From an uncultured Flavobacterium sp. (GTDB lineage Bacteria; Bacteroidota; Bacteroidia; Flavobacteriales; Flavobacteriaceae): a stretch of DNA of 7,707 nt. Shown piece by piece: positions 1 to 5,882 of the stretch (the first letter of the stretch is position 1; the number at the start of each line of letters is the position of its first letter). The stretch lies in contig NZ_CAMLIX010000229.1 of assembly GCF_946479975.1 (NCBI RefSeq), positions 1 to 7,707 on the forward strand, read 5' to 3'. The translations under genes and the position numbers were made by a program. A model generated the notes under the pieces. It did no database searches, was not told where the DNA came from, and saw only the letters and a list, made by a program, of their open reading frames with translations.

Positions 1-1
1 T

Positions 2-307
2 CCGAAAGGATATCGCGGAATGGCTTTATTTCCTTTCGTTTTAGTTAAATATGATTTTGATAAAGTAAACGGAACTTTTGTTAATCATGAAAAAATACAT
101 TTAAGACAACAAATTGAATTGCTGATTCTTCCGTTTTTTATCTGGTATGTTTTGGAGTTTTTAATTCGGTTAATTCAATACAAAAACAAAGATTTGGCAT
201 ATCGAAATATTAGTTTTGAAAGAGAAGCTTACACAAAAGAAACCGACATGAATTATCTAAAAAACAGATCTTTTTTTCAGTTTCTACATTACATTAAATC
301 AAAATGA
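2..307 (+). CDS. Small membrane protein with HExxH motif, 5' end off window
   Basis: The reading frame is open to the left edge and reads PKGYRG before the first Met (position 20), with no stop, so the true start is probably upstream and the gene is 5'-partial. Counting from the Met at 20, residues 23-27 are HEKIH, an HExxH motif typical of zinc metallopeptidases, followed by RQQIE. A hydrophobic segment (about 34-52) could be one membrane helix. A conserved-looking FEREAY (66-71) could give the Glu ligand of a gluzincin-type site, which is inference. The usual length of such proteins, from memory, is only a little over 100 aa, so little is missing. I do not recognise a characterised family. 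It may be a minimal membrane metallopeptidase or a protein that merely resembles one. Its stop overlaps the start of the next gene by 4 nt (ATGA), so the two are likely co-translated. Confidence 0.75.
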   Translation, partial: PKGYRGMALFPFVLVKYDFDKVNGTFVNHEKIHLRQQIELLILPFFIWYVLEFLIRLIQYKNKDLAYRNISFEREAYTKETDMNYLKNRSFFQFLHYIKSK

Positions 308-1212
308 ATCCAGTTTTCAATCAACCTATACATATTCAGTTTCCCAATGATATTTCTTTAACCATAAAGCGTGAAGATCTCATTCATACTTTTGTTTCGG
401 GAAATAAATTTAGAAAACTGAAATACAATTTACTTCAGGCGAAAGCCGAAAATAAAACCACTTTATTGACTTTTGGCGGTGCGTTTTCTAACCATATTGC
501 TGCTGTCGCGTATGCAGGAAAAGAACATGGATTTAAAACCATCGGCATCATTCGCGGAGACGAACTTTTAGATAAAATAGAAGAGAATCCGACTTTAAAA
601 TTTGCCCAAGAAAACGGAATGCAGTTTGAATTTGTTTCGAGAGAAGAGTATCGTTTAAAGAGTGAAACATCATTTATAGAAAAGCTAAAAGCTAAATTTG
701 AAGACTTTTATTTAGTTCCCGAAGGAGGCACAAACGAATTGGCTGTAAAAGGCTGTGAAGAGATTTTGACAGACCAAGATGATGCATTTAATTACGTGTG
801 CTGTGCGGTTGGAACGGGCGGAACAATTTCTGGATTAATAAATAGTGCATTACCTAATCAGAAGATTTTAGGCTTTCCGGCATTAAAAGGTGACTTTTTA
901 ACCGATGAAATTCGTATTTTTGCTCAAAAAGATAACTGGAATTTAATTTCTGACTATCATTTTGGAGGTTATGGCAAGATAAATTTAGAGTTGATCGAAT
1001 TTATAAACACTTTTTTTGAAGAAAATAAAGTGCCATTAGATCCAATTTATACAGGAAAGATGGTTTTTGGCGTTATAGATTTAATTCACAAAAATTATTT
1101 TCCTGCACATTCAAAAATTTTACTCATTCACACCGGCGGTTTGCAGGGAATTAGTGGAATGAATATAAAATTGAAGCAGAAGAAATTACCAATACTTAAA
1201 ACCAATGATTAA
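304..1212 (+). CDS. PLP-dependent ACC deaminase / D-cysteine desulfhydrase family protein
   Basis: Cytosolic fold-type II PLP enzyme of the tryptophan synthase beta superfamily, 302 aa, complete but somewhat shorter than the roughly 330-340 aa of classical members. SGNKFRKLKYN (32-42) holds the Schiff-base Lys, K35. GGAFSNHIAAVA (58-69) is the substrate-carboxylate region, and VGTGGTISG (169-177) is the PLP phosphate loop. YTGK (249-252) and HTGGLQG (276-282) line the active site. At the two positions that separate the activities in this family (Glu295 and Leu322 of Pseudomonas ACC deaminase), this protein appears to have T250 and T277. That pattern fits D-cysteine desulfhydrase (D-Cys to pyruvate, H2S and ammonia) better than ACC deaminase. 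My alignment is by eye. The start ATG overlaps the stop of the upstream gene by 4 nt, and the stop overlaps the next start by 8 nt, so it is the middle gene of a tight operon. Automated annotation would probably call it ACC deaminase. Confidence 0.9.
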   Translation: MNPVFNQPIHIQFPNDISLTIKREDLIHTFVSGNKFRKLKYNLLQAKAENKTTLLTFGGAFSNHIAAVAYAGKEHGFKTIGIIRGDELLDKIEENPTLKFAQENGMQFEFVSREEYRLKSETSFIEKLKAKFEDFYLVPEGGTNELAVKGCEEILTDQDDAFNYVCCAVGTGGTISGLINSALPNQKILGFPALKGDFLTDEIRIFAQKDNWNLISDYHFGGYGKINLELIEFINTFFEENKVPLDPIYTGKMVFGVIDLIHKNYFPAHSKILLIHTGGLQGISGMNIKLKQKKLPILKTND

Positions 1213-2104
1213 AAAAATTGTATTACTTCTCGTAATATTAGCTTTAGCAAGTTGCTCTTCTAGTAAACCTGCGATCGCGACGACTAAAAAAGCAGCTGCA
1301 GTTCAATCTAGAACCGCTGCCACAAAAAGAAGTACTCCTGTAAAACCAATCGCTAAAAATTATCCTTCTACAAATAATACAACTGAGGTTATTCAATCTA
1401 CTTCAAAAACGGTTGTTACCAGCGATTTAATCACCAATTATGTATTGCAGTACAAGGATATCGCAATGGGGAACATGAAAACGTACGGAATTCCAGCAAG
1501 TATTATTCTGGCTCAGGGAATTTTAGAATCGGGTGCAGGACGCGGAGATTTAGCGCTTGAAGCGAATAATCATTTCGGAATTAAATGTCATAAAGACTGG
1601 CTTGGAGAAAGTGTTCGTCATGATGATGATTCGGCTCAGGAATGTTTTAGAAAATATCCGCAGGCTTCAGAATCGTATAGAGATCATGCTTTGTTTTTAG
1701 TTGGGAAAAAAAGATATGAAACGTTGTTTACTTATGAAAAAGACGATTATAAATCTTGGGCAAAGGGTTTAAGAGCCGCAGGTTACGCGACAGATCCAAA
1801 ATATCCAGATAAATTAATCAGTTATATTGAGCGTTATAATCTGCATCAATACGATTGTCAGGTTACGGGAAGAGAGTATATGCCAATTAATACATCGACA
1901 CCAACAAGAAGTTCAACTTCAGTTGCCAATTCCGATCCAAAAATTAATATGAATACTTATGATCCGAATTCGTACGTAGTTCAAAAGGGAGATACTTTAT
2001 ATTCGATTTCAAAAAAATTCAATTTATTGGTTGATGATTTGAAGAGAAAAAATAATTTAGCTGATAATGCTATTTCAATCGGGCAGAGGTTGAAGGTTAA
2101 GTAA
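1205..2104 (+). CDS. Lipoprotein murein hydrolase: glucosaminidase domain plus LysM
   Basis: A 299-aa predicted peptidoglycan hydrolase. Residues 1-17 are a lipoprotein signal (MIKK, hydrophobic core, lipobox LASC with C17). Residues 18-75 are a Ser/Thr/Lys/Ala-rich linker of low complexity. A glucosaminidase (FlgJ/GH73-like, PF01832) domain spans about 78-217; in GIPASIILAQGILESGAGRG the likely catalytic Glu is E108, followed by NNHFGIKC (121-128) and the YRDHALFL and SWAKGLRAAGYATDPKY segments typical of the family. A second Ser/Thr linker leads to one C-terminal LysM repeat (257-299, starting YVVQKGDTLYSIS), which binds glycan. It should cleave beta-1,4-linked GlcNAc bonds in murein. The residues after C17 (SSSKP) carry no acidic cluster, so an inward-facing, periplasmic outer-membrane lipoprotein is more likely than a surface one. 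The start overlaps the upstream stop by 8 nt. A paralogue of this architecture is common in Flavobacteriia. Confidence 0.93.
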   Translation: MIKKIVLLLVILALASCSSSKPAIATTKKAAAVQSRTAATKRSTPVKPIAKNYPSTNNTTEVIQSTSKTVVTSDLITNYVLQYKDIAMGNMKTYGIPASIILAQGILESGAGRGDLALEANNHFGIKCHKDWLGESVRHDDDSAQECFRKYPQASESYRDHALFLVGKKRYETLFTYEKDDYKSWAKGLRAAGYATDPKYPDKLISYIERYNLHQYDCQVTGREYMPINTSTPTRSSTSVANSDPKINMNTYDPNSYVVQKGDTLYSISKKFNLLVDDLKRKNNLADNAISIGQRLKVK

Positions 2105-2133
2105 AGTTTTCAGTCGCAGTGACAGTTTTCAGT
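2105..2133 (+). repeat. CAGT-rich direct repeat in intergenic gap
   Basis: The 36-nt gap after the murein hydrolase gene contains AGTTTTCAGT twice (2105-2114 and 2124-2133, period 19), and CAGT four times (2111, 2117, 2123, 2130). The first copy begins directly after the TAA stop. From memory, CAGTTTTCAGT-type strings are scattered between genes in Flavobacterium genomes, so this is probably a small dispersed repeat and not a specific regulator. No hairpin is evident. Confidence 0.6.
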
Positions 2134-2140
2134 TTGGATT

Positions 2141-2392
2141 ATGAAGAAGAAAATTTCAGTTTTTATTTTCATTTCTGCGATAGTTTTAACGATCAGACTT
2201 TTTTGTGGAGTTTATGTTCATGATGAATTTGCAGAAAAACACTTTTTTGTAAAACACAGGCCAACTTGGAAATGGAGTTTTTATTCTCCAATAGGTATGT
2301 CGGATTTGAAAATGCAAGATCTAACACAAGAGCAACAAATAGAACAACAATATTTCAATGAGTTTGTTAAAGACCAAGGTTTAAGTCTATAA
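2141..2392 (+). CDS. Uncharacterised 83-aa membrane-anchored or secreted protein
   Basis: I do not recognise a family. The N-terminus is MKKK followed by a hydrophobic stretch (about 6-24), which is either a signal anchor or a signal peptide. It has no lipobox; the only Cys (C22) lies inside the hydrophobic stretch and does not follow a lipobox pattern. The remaining 60 residues are soluble, with an aromatic and basic middle (HFFVKHRPTWKWSFYSP, 34-50) and a polar, Gln/Glu-rich end that should be helical. The topology suggests a short periplasmic domain tethered to the inner membrane. It lies 36 nt after the murein hydrolase and 39 nt before hemL, same strand, so it may be part of the same transcript. 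It is a credible gene because of its start, its membrane segment and its packing between real genes. Function unknown. Confidence 0.72.
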   Translation: MKKKISVFIFISAIVLTIRLFCGVYVHDEFAEKHFFVKHRPTWKWSFYSPIGMSDLKMQDLTQEQQIEQQYFNEFVKDQGLSL

Positions 2393-2395
2393 TTT

Positions 2396-2430
2396 AAATC
2401 TAAAATCTGAACTCTAAAATCAAAAATCAT
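2396..2430 (+). repeat. Five tandem heptamers (AAATCTA type) just before hemL
   Basis: Five consecutive 7-nt units run in perfect register: AAATCTA, AAATCTG, AACTCTA, AAATCAA and AAATCAT, starting at 2396, 2403, 2410, 2417 and 2424. The array fills nearly the whole 39-nt gap and ends one base before the hemL ATG at 2432. There is no Shine-Dalgarno sequence, so the array forms the leader that the ribosome meets. Heptamer arrays can change copy number by slippage. From memory, similar AAATCTA strings occur between genes in other Flavobacterium genomes. Confidence 0.75.
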
Positions 2431-2431
2431 A

Positions 2432-3718
2432 ATGTTATATAAAAGAAGTAGTCAGCTTTTTGCTGAAGCAGAAAAAGTAATTCCGGGAGGAGTAAATTCG
2501 CCAGTTCGAGCATTTAAAGCCGTTGGTGGAACTCCGATTTTTGTAAAAAGTGCTAAAGGTGCTTATTTGTATGACGAAGACGGAAATAAATTAATCGATT
2601 ATATCAACTCTTGGGGACCAATGGTTTTAGGTCATGCGTATCAGCCAGTTGTTGACGCGGTGATTGAAAAAGCAAAATTGGGAACTTCATTTGGAATGCC
2701 AACAGAATTGGAAACAGAAATCGCTGCTTTAGCAGTTTCTATGGTTCCAAATATTGATAAAATCCGTTTTGTAAATTCGGGTACAGAAGCTTGTATGAGT
2801 GCAATTCGTTTGGCACGCGGCTTTACAAAAAGAGATAAAATTGTAAAATTTGCAGGCTGTTACCACGGGCATTCAGATTCGTTTTTGATTCAGGCAGGAA
2901 GTGGAGCTGTAACTTTTGGTTCGCCAAACAGTCCAGGCGTTACAGAAGGAACGGCAAAAGATACTTTATTAGCCAAATACAATGATTTAGAAAATGTAAA
3001 AACATTGGTTGAAGCTAATAAAGGAGAAATTGCTGCCATTATTATTGAAGCAGTAGCAGGAAATATGGGATGTATTGTTCCTAAAGAAGGTTTCTTGCAA
3101 GGTTTACGTGATTTGTGTACCGCAAACGGAATCTTATTGATTTTTGATGAGGTAATGACAGGTTTCCGTTTAGCTCGCGGTGGAGTTCAAGAATTGTATG
3201 GAATTAATGCCGATATCGTAACCTTCGGAAAAGTAATTGGTGGAGGACTTCCAGTTGGAGCTTTTGCTGCGCGTGAAGAAATCATGAACCATCTAGCGCC
3301 ACTTGGACCAGTTTATCAAGCAGGAACATTATCTGGAAATCCATTGGCAATGGCTGCTGGATTGGCAATGTTGAAAGCACTAGATAATGACAGAGCAATT
3401 TTTACTCGTTTAGAAGAAAAAACAGCTTATTTAGAAGCAGGAATCGACAGAGTTTTGAAAGCTAATAATGTTGTGTTTACAATAAACAGAGTTGGTTCTA
3501 TGATTTCGGTTCACTTTGATGCAAATCCAGTTACCGATTTTCAAACTGCTGCAAAAGGCGACAACGAAACATTCAAAAAATTCTTCCATGGATTATTGCA
3601 GGAGGGTATTTATATTGCTCCATCTGCATACGAAACGTGGTTTATTACAGATGCATTAACGTATGAAGATTTAGATTTTACAATTAATGCAATTGATAAA
3701 GTTTCTAAAACTTTCTAA
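2432..3718 (+). CDS. hemL: Glutamate-1-semialdehyde 2,1-aminomutase
   Basis: Converts glutamate-1-semialdehyde to 5-aminolevulinate, the last step of the C5 route to tetrapyrroles (heme). A cytosolic PLP/PMP class-III aminotransferase, normally a homodimer. Its 428 aa is the usual length. Hallmarks in order: [11 protein letters not shown] (18-28), WGPMVLGH (61-68), NSGTEA (115-120, cofactor phosphate), CYHGHSDS (143-150), [10 protein letters not shown] (237-246, with D239 contacting the pyridine nitrogen), [15 protein letters not shown] (264-278, with K267 the Schiff-base Lys), and [16 protein letters not shown] (295-310). The C-terminal [14 protein letters not shown] matches the family. The start at 2432 gives the canonical N-terminus ([21 protein letters not shown]). 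It is last in the plus-strand run and ends in a strong hairpin. No other heme gene is adjacent in the window, so its linkage to the upstream genes is positional and not pathway-based. Confidence 0.97.
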   Translation: MLYKRSSQLFAEAEKVIPGGVNSPVRAFKAVGGTPIFVKSAKGAYLYDEDGNKLIDYINSWGPMVLGHAYQPVVDAVIEKAKLGTSFGMPTELETEIAALAVSMVPNIDKIRFVNSGTEACMSAIRLARGFTKRDKIVKFAGCYHGHSDSFLIQAGSGAVTFGSPNSPGVTEGTAKDTLLAKYNDLENVKTLVEANKGEIAAIIIEAVAGNMGCIVPKEGFLQGLRDLCTANGILLIFDEVMTGFRLARGGVQELYGINADIVTFGKVIGGGLPVGAFAAREEIMNHLAPLGPVYQAGTLSGNPLAMAAGLAMLKALDNDRAIFTRLEEKTAYLEAGIDRVLKANNVVFTINRVGSMISVHFDANPVTDFQTAAKGDNETFKKFFHGLLQEGIYIAPSAYETWFITDALTYEDLDFTINAIDKVSKTF

Positions 3719-3723
3719 ATAAC

Positions 3724-3751
3724 AAAAAGAGGCTTAGATAAGCCTCTTTTT
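3724..3751. terminator. Bidirectional rho-independent terminator
   Basis: A perfect 12-bp stem (left arm 3724-3735, right arm 3740-3751) with a 4-nt loop, AGAT. The right arm ends in a T run (3747-3753) and the left arm begins with five A, so the structure works in both directions. It lies between the convergent stops of hemL (3718) and the minus-strand gene (3764) and probably serves both. Confidence 0.9.
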
Positions 3752-3763
3752 TTATGCATCAAA

Positions 3764-4204
3764 TTAGATTTTTTCTTTTCTGTGCTCTTTTACTTTGTCA
3801 CGCATTTTGTCTTTTTTCTCTTCTTGCAAAGTTTTCCATTTTGTGTATTGGTCAGCTTTTAAGATCGATTTCATTTTAGCATCGTTTGCTGCTACTTCAT
3901 CTTCCATTTGTTTTTTAAAAGCAGCTCTTTCTTCAGCAGTTGGTTTTGTGTTGCTGTCTTTTTTGTCTTTTCGAGTTTCTCTAAATTTCTCTGCTTTAGC
4001 GCTTCTTTCTGCTAATAGCTGTTTTACTTGCGATTGCTGATTGGCATCTAAATTTAATTCAGTTGTCAATTTTTGAAGTTGTTTTTCATTGCGTTGTTCT
4101 GGAGTCATTCTTTCTCTTGGCTCGCGCTCTGGTTTTTGATCCATGTCTTGTGCAAAACTTGCCATTCCAACGAATAACATAGCTGCGATAAATAATTTTT
4201 TCAT
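3764..4204 (-). CDS. Secreted Spy/DUF4890-like charged helical protein
   Basis: A 146-aa protein with a clear Sec signal peptide (MKK, hydrophobic core, SFAQ; cleavage likely after A18). The mature part is almost entirely Lys, Glu, Arg, Asp, Gln and Ala, predicted to be alpha-helical. It contains MTPEQRNEKQLQKLTTELNL (33-52) and LDANQQSQVKQLL (52-64), which resemble the LTxxQ-type repeats of Spy/CpxP and the Bacteroidota DUF4890 family. A second half (about 89-127) repeats a similar helix pattern and ends DQYTKWKTLQEE. Family members are periplasmic and are linked to envelope stress or chaperone roles, but the function here is unproven. It lies alone on the minus strand, convergent with hemL and divergent from the 4438 gene. 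The C-terminus is a run of Lys/Arg/Glu residues. The plus-strand reading frame opposite (3795-4040) looks like a shadow. Confidence 0.88.
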   Translation of the reverse strand: MKKLFIAAMLFVGMASFAQDMDQKPEREPRERMTPEQRNEKQLQKLTTELNLDANQQSQVKQLLAERSAKAEKFRETRKDKKDSNTKPTAEERAAFKKQMEDEVAANDAKMKSILKADQYTKWKTLQEEKKDKMRDKVKEHRKEKI

Positions 4205-4437
4205 TTTTAAGTTTTATTAATTGTTTATATCGATTAGACTTTCACGTTTTGAATAGGTTTAATTCATAAGAAAGAATTATAGTTTATTTAACAAAACACA
4301 AATGATCTTTACTATAGATGAATCTACGGATTTATAATTCTATAAATTAAATTCTGTAATAATGGTTTTGTGTGGTAAGGTTTGTTAAATTTGACGCTTT
4401 GTTAAGATTTTTAAAAATAGATTATAGATAGATAAAT
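4205..4437. other. Divergent intergenic region, AT-rich
   Basis: 233 nt without a gene, separating the minus-strand Spy-like gene from the plus-strand orphan gene, so it must hold promoters for both. For the plus strand there is one exact TAnnTTTG match (listed separately). On the minus strand I found no exact TAnnTTTG match. The region contains a 9-bp inverted repeat, AGAATTATA (4273-4281) and TATAATTCT (4333-4341). Overlapping the second arm is a 7-bp inverted repeat with a 4-nt loop, ATTTATA (4330-4336) and TATAAAT (4341-4347). With so much A+T, both may be chance. Confidence 0.6.
4367..4393 (+). promoter_or_regulatory. Candidate Bacteroidota-type promoter
   Basis: TTTG at 4367-4370 (as -33 element) and TAAATTTG at 4386-4393, an exact match to the -7 consensus TAnnTTTG. 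The spacer is 15 nt, shorter than the usual 17-23, which lowers confidence. Transcription would begin near 4400, leaving a leader of about 38 nt before the ATG at 4438. Confidence 0.4.
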
Positions 4438-5361
4438 ATGGAGCATTCATTTAATAAAAACAATAAAAATCGTGTTCTTAAGGCTGTGAATAATGAAATG
4501 TCTTACCAAAAACTAAATGCTGCAGAATTACATCAATTTGTACAGAATTGGAATTATGATGATGGAATTGCACCTTTTGAATGGATTGTGAAGCAAAAAC
4601 ATCTTGACAAAGGAACGGCTCTTTGTTTGTATTGGATGTTACAGCCAGATTATTTTTGCACATTTCAGGACGAAGATGAAATTAAAGCAGATGTAAATTA
4701 TGGGTATTATTTGCTGATAAAAGAAATAGAGAAAAGATATTGTTCTAATTTTTATGAAGATAAAAATTTTTCTTTTGATCCAAAGGAAAAATTTCTTCAA
4801 GAAAATTCTAATATAAAATGTATCCCATTAGAAATGCTTAAACAGTCAGAAGGTACTGTTTTTGAAAGAGTAGATATTGAGTTTGCATTTTTAAGAAATC
4901 CTAATGAAAAAGAATTAAAAATAATTGATACTAAAATTGCTGATGCTATAAAAATTATTCAAATCTCAAATCCAGATTTTGTTTATGAACAAACAGATTT
5001 TGCAGTAGAAGCCATAATAAAAAGTGTCGAGTATTGGAAAGAAAAAGAATTAGGAAAGATAAAAATTATAAACCTTTCTTATCTATGGATGGATTGTATT
5101 CATAAAAAATACAATTGGGACTGGATTATCTGGGATTGGGAAACTGGAAATAATGTAGGGATAACAAATGTTACAAAAGAATTAACCTGTTTGTCAGATA
5201 CGATTATAAAGCACACAATAGATGGATTTCAGTCTTCTTCCATAATTTCAGATTTATATAACGATTTGGAAGGAGTAAACAATTTTTATGATTTAAAAAG
5301 AGATGCTTATAGTGGCATCGGCTTGCTTTTTAGTACAGATCACTTAAAATTCAGAGAATAA
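4438..5361 (+). CDS. DUF4274-like domain protein with Trp-rich C-terminal domain
   Basis: A 307-aa soluble protein with no signal peptide or membrane helix. Residues about 29-75 resemble DUF4274 as I remember it: LHQFVQNWNYDDG (31-43) fits its LHxxAxxYNWDDG core and DKGTALCLYWML (57-68) fits its GTALxLFW motif. Function of DUF4274 is unknown; it has been seen in contexts linked to polymorphic-toxin immunity. The remaining 190 residues form a second part I cannot name; it holds YLWMDCIHKKYNWDWIIWDW (215-234), with five Trp in 18 residues, then a Gly/Asn turn and a strand-rich stretch. This pattern loosely resembles DUF3806-like immunity or housekeeping domains, which is inference. The first Met gives a 20-residue polar extension; a second Met at residue 21 (position 4498) would also keep the domain intact. 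Sampled G+C is about 20%, well below neighbours. The stop lies 8 nt before the next start, so the two are co-transcribed. Confidence 0.85.
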   Translation: MEHSFNKNNKNRVLKAVNNEMSYQKLNAAELHQFVQNWNYDDGIAPFEWIVKQKHLDKGTALCLYWMLQPDYFCTFQDEDEIKADVNYGYYLLIKEIEKRYCSNFYEDKNFSFDPKEKFLQENSNIKCIPLEMLKQSEGTVFERVDIEFAFLRNPNEKELKIIDTKIADAIKIIQISNPDFVYEQTDFAVEAIIKSVEYWKEKELGKIKIINLSYLWMDCIHKKYNWDWIIWDWETGNNVGITNVTKELTCLSDTIIKHTIDGFQSSSIISDLYNDLEGVNNFYDLKRDAYSGIGLLFSTDHLKFRE

Positions 5362-5369
5362 ACTAACTG

Positions 5370-5786
5370 ATGAAACTAAGAAAAATTATTGTCGAAGATA
5401 ATGTCTATCTATATAAATGCATAACTGGGTTAGGACTTACGACCGAAATTGCAACTTTTGAAATAACAGTCTTCTTACAAAATTATAGGCAAACTCCGTT
5501 GAAAATTAGCTTTATCACTTGGGAAGATTTATACGCGGGAAACCCTTTAAATACAGGCATAAACTTAACCAAATTAGTAACTAAAGAAAAAGAAGTTGTA
5601 AACTTAAATAGACCTAAGTATATTAGAGAATGTATTTTATATGGTTTTAGAATAGGGTGGAACGGAAAAAACAAAGTAGAATCTATTGATGGTTTAGAAA
5701 TACTTAAAAGTTTAGGGTATGATCTCACTTTTTTATATCCAAAAGAAGGATCTATTATGGTCCATGGCAAAGAATATATAAAATAA
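5370..5786 (+). CDS. Uncharacterised 138-aa protein, partner of the DUF4274-like gene
   Basis: No known family that I can name with confidence. A cytosolic protein with no signal or membrane helix. Visible landmarks are a strand-rich N-terminal half, KISFITWEDLYAGNPLNTG (45-63), and a C-terminal block beginning RPKYIRECILYGFRIGWNG (81-99), then IDGLEILKSLGYD (106-118). The Trp/Gly pattern, including the TWED and GW motifs, looks like small Bacteroidota-restricted hypothetical proteins I recall, with no function assigned. Short length, soluble character and the position 8 nt downstream of a DUF4274-like gene would suit an immunity or accessory factor, but that is inference. Codon use and G+C (13 of 60 nt in 5581-5640) match its upstream partner and not hemL. 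The antisense frame at 5483-5770 is a shadow. Confidence 0.8.
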   Translation: MKLRKIIVEDNVYLYKCITGLGLTTEIATFEITVFLQNYRQTPLKISFITWEDLYAGNPLNTGINLTKLVTKEKEVVNLNRPKYIRECILYGFRIGWNGKNKVESIDGLEILKSLGYDLTFLYPKEGSIMVHGKEYIK

Positions 5787-5791
5787 GCTAA

Positions 5792-5821
5792 TTTGAAGAT
5801 CAGAAATTTGCTGTAAGTTTG
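5792..5821 (+). promoter_or_regulatory. Good Bacteroidota promoter candidate for the 5883 gene
   Basis: TTTG at 5792-5795, an 18-nt spacer, then TAAGTTTG at 5814-5821, which matches the -7 consensus TAnnTTTG exactly. Both elements and the spacing fit the Bacteroidota sigma-A pattern. Start of transcription would be near 5828, giving a leader of about 55 nt. It begins 5 nt after the preceding stop, so the downstream gene is probably a separate unit, or an internally promoted one. Confidence 0.6.
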
Positions 5822-5852
5822 GAAATTGAAAACTATCGAAATTGAATTTCCA
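5820..5852 (+). repeat. Inverted and direct repeat overlapping the predicted start of transcription
   Basis: TGGAAATT (5820-5827) and AATTTCCA (5845-5852) form an 8-bp inverted repeat with a 17-nt loop. GAAATTGAA also occurs twice in direct orientation (5822-5830 and 5838-5846, period 16). It sits on and just downstream of the -7 element, where an operator or a leader hairpin would lie. A+T content makes chance possible. Confidence 0.4.
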
Positions 5853-5882
5853 CAAATTAATAGTTGCGAGAGATTTTTTTAA

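Noticed and set aside
2396..2430. Heptamer array considered as a CRISPR or a Shine-Dalgarno-rich leader
   Set aside because: The units are 7 nt with no unique spacers, and they hold no purine-rich ribosome binding sequence.
3795..4040. 81-aa plus-strand open frame opposite the Spy-like gene
   Set aside because: It lies wholly inside the well-supported minus-strand gene, its Ser/Phe/Leu-rich sequence mirrors the Lys/Glu-rich gene, and it overlaps no promoter candidate.
4478..4663. 61-aa minus-strand open frame inside the DUF4274-like gene
   Set aside because: It lies opposite the most conserved-looking part of the plus-strand gene and has no supporting features.
5483..5770. 95-aa minus-strand open frame opposite the 138-aa gene
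   Set aside because: It is fully contained in the plus-strand gene, has no signal, motif or promoter, and its composition is as expected of an antisense shadow.
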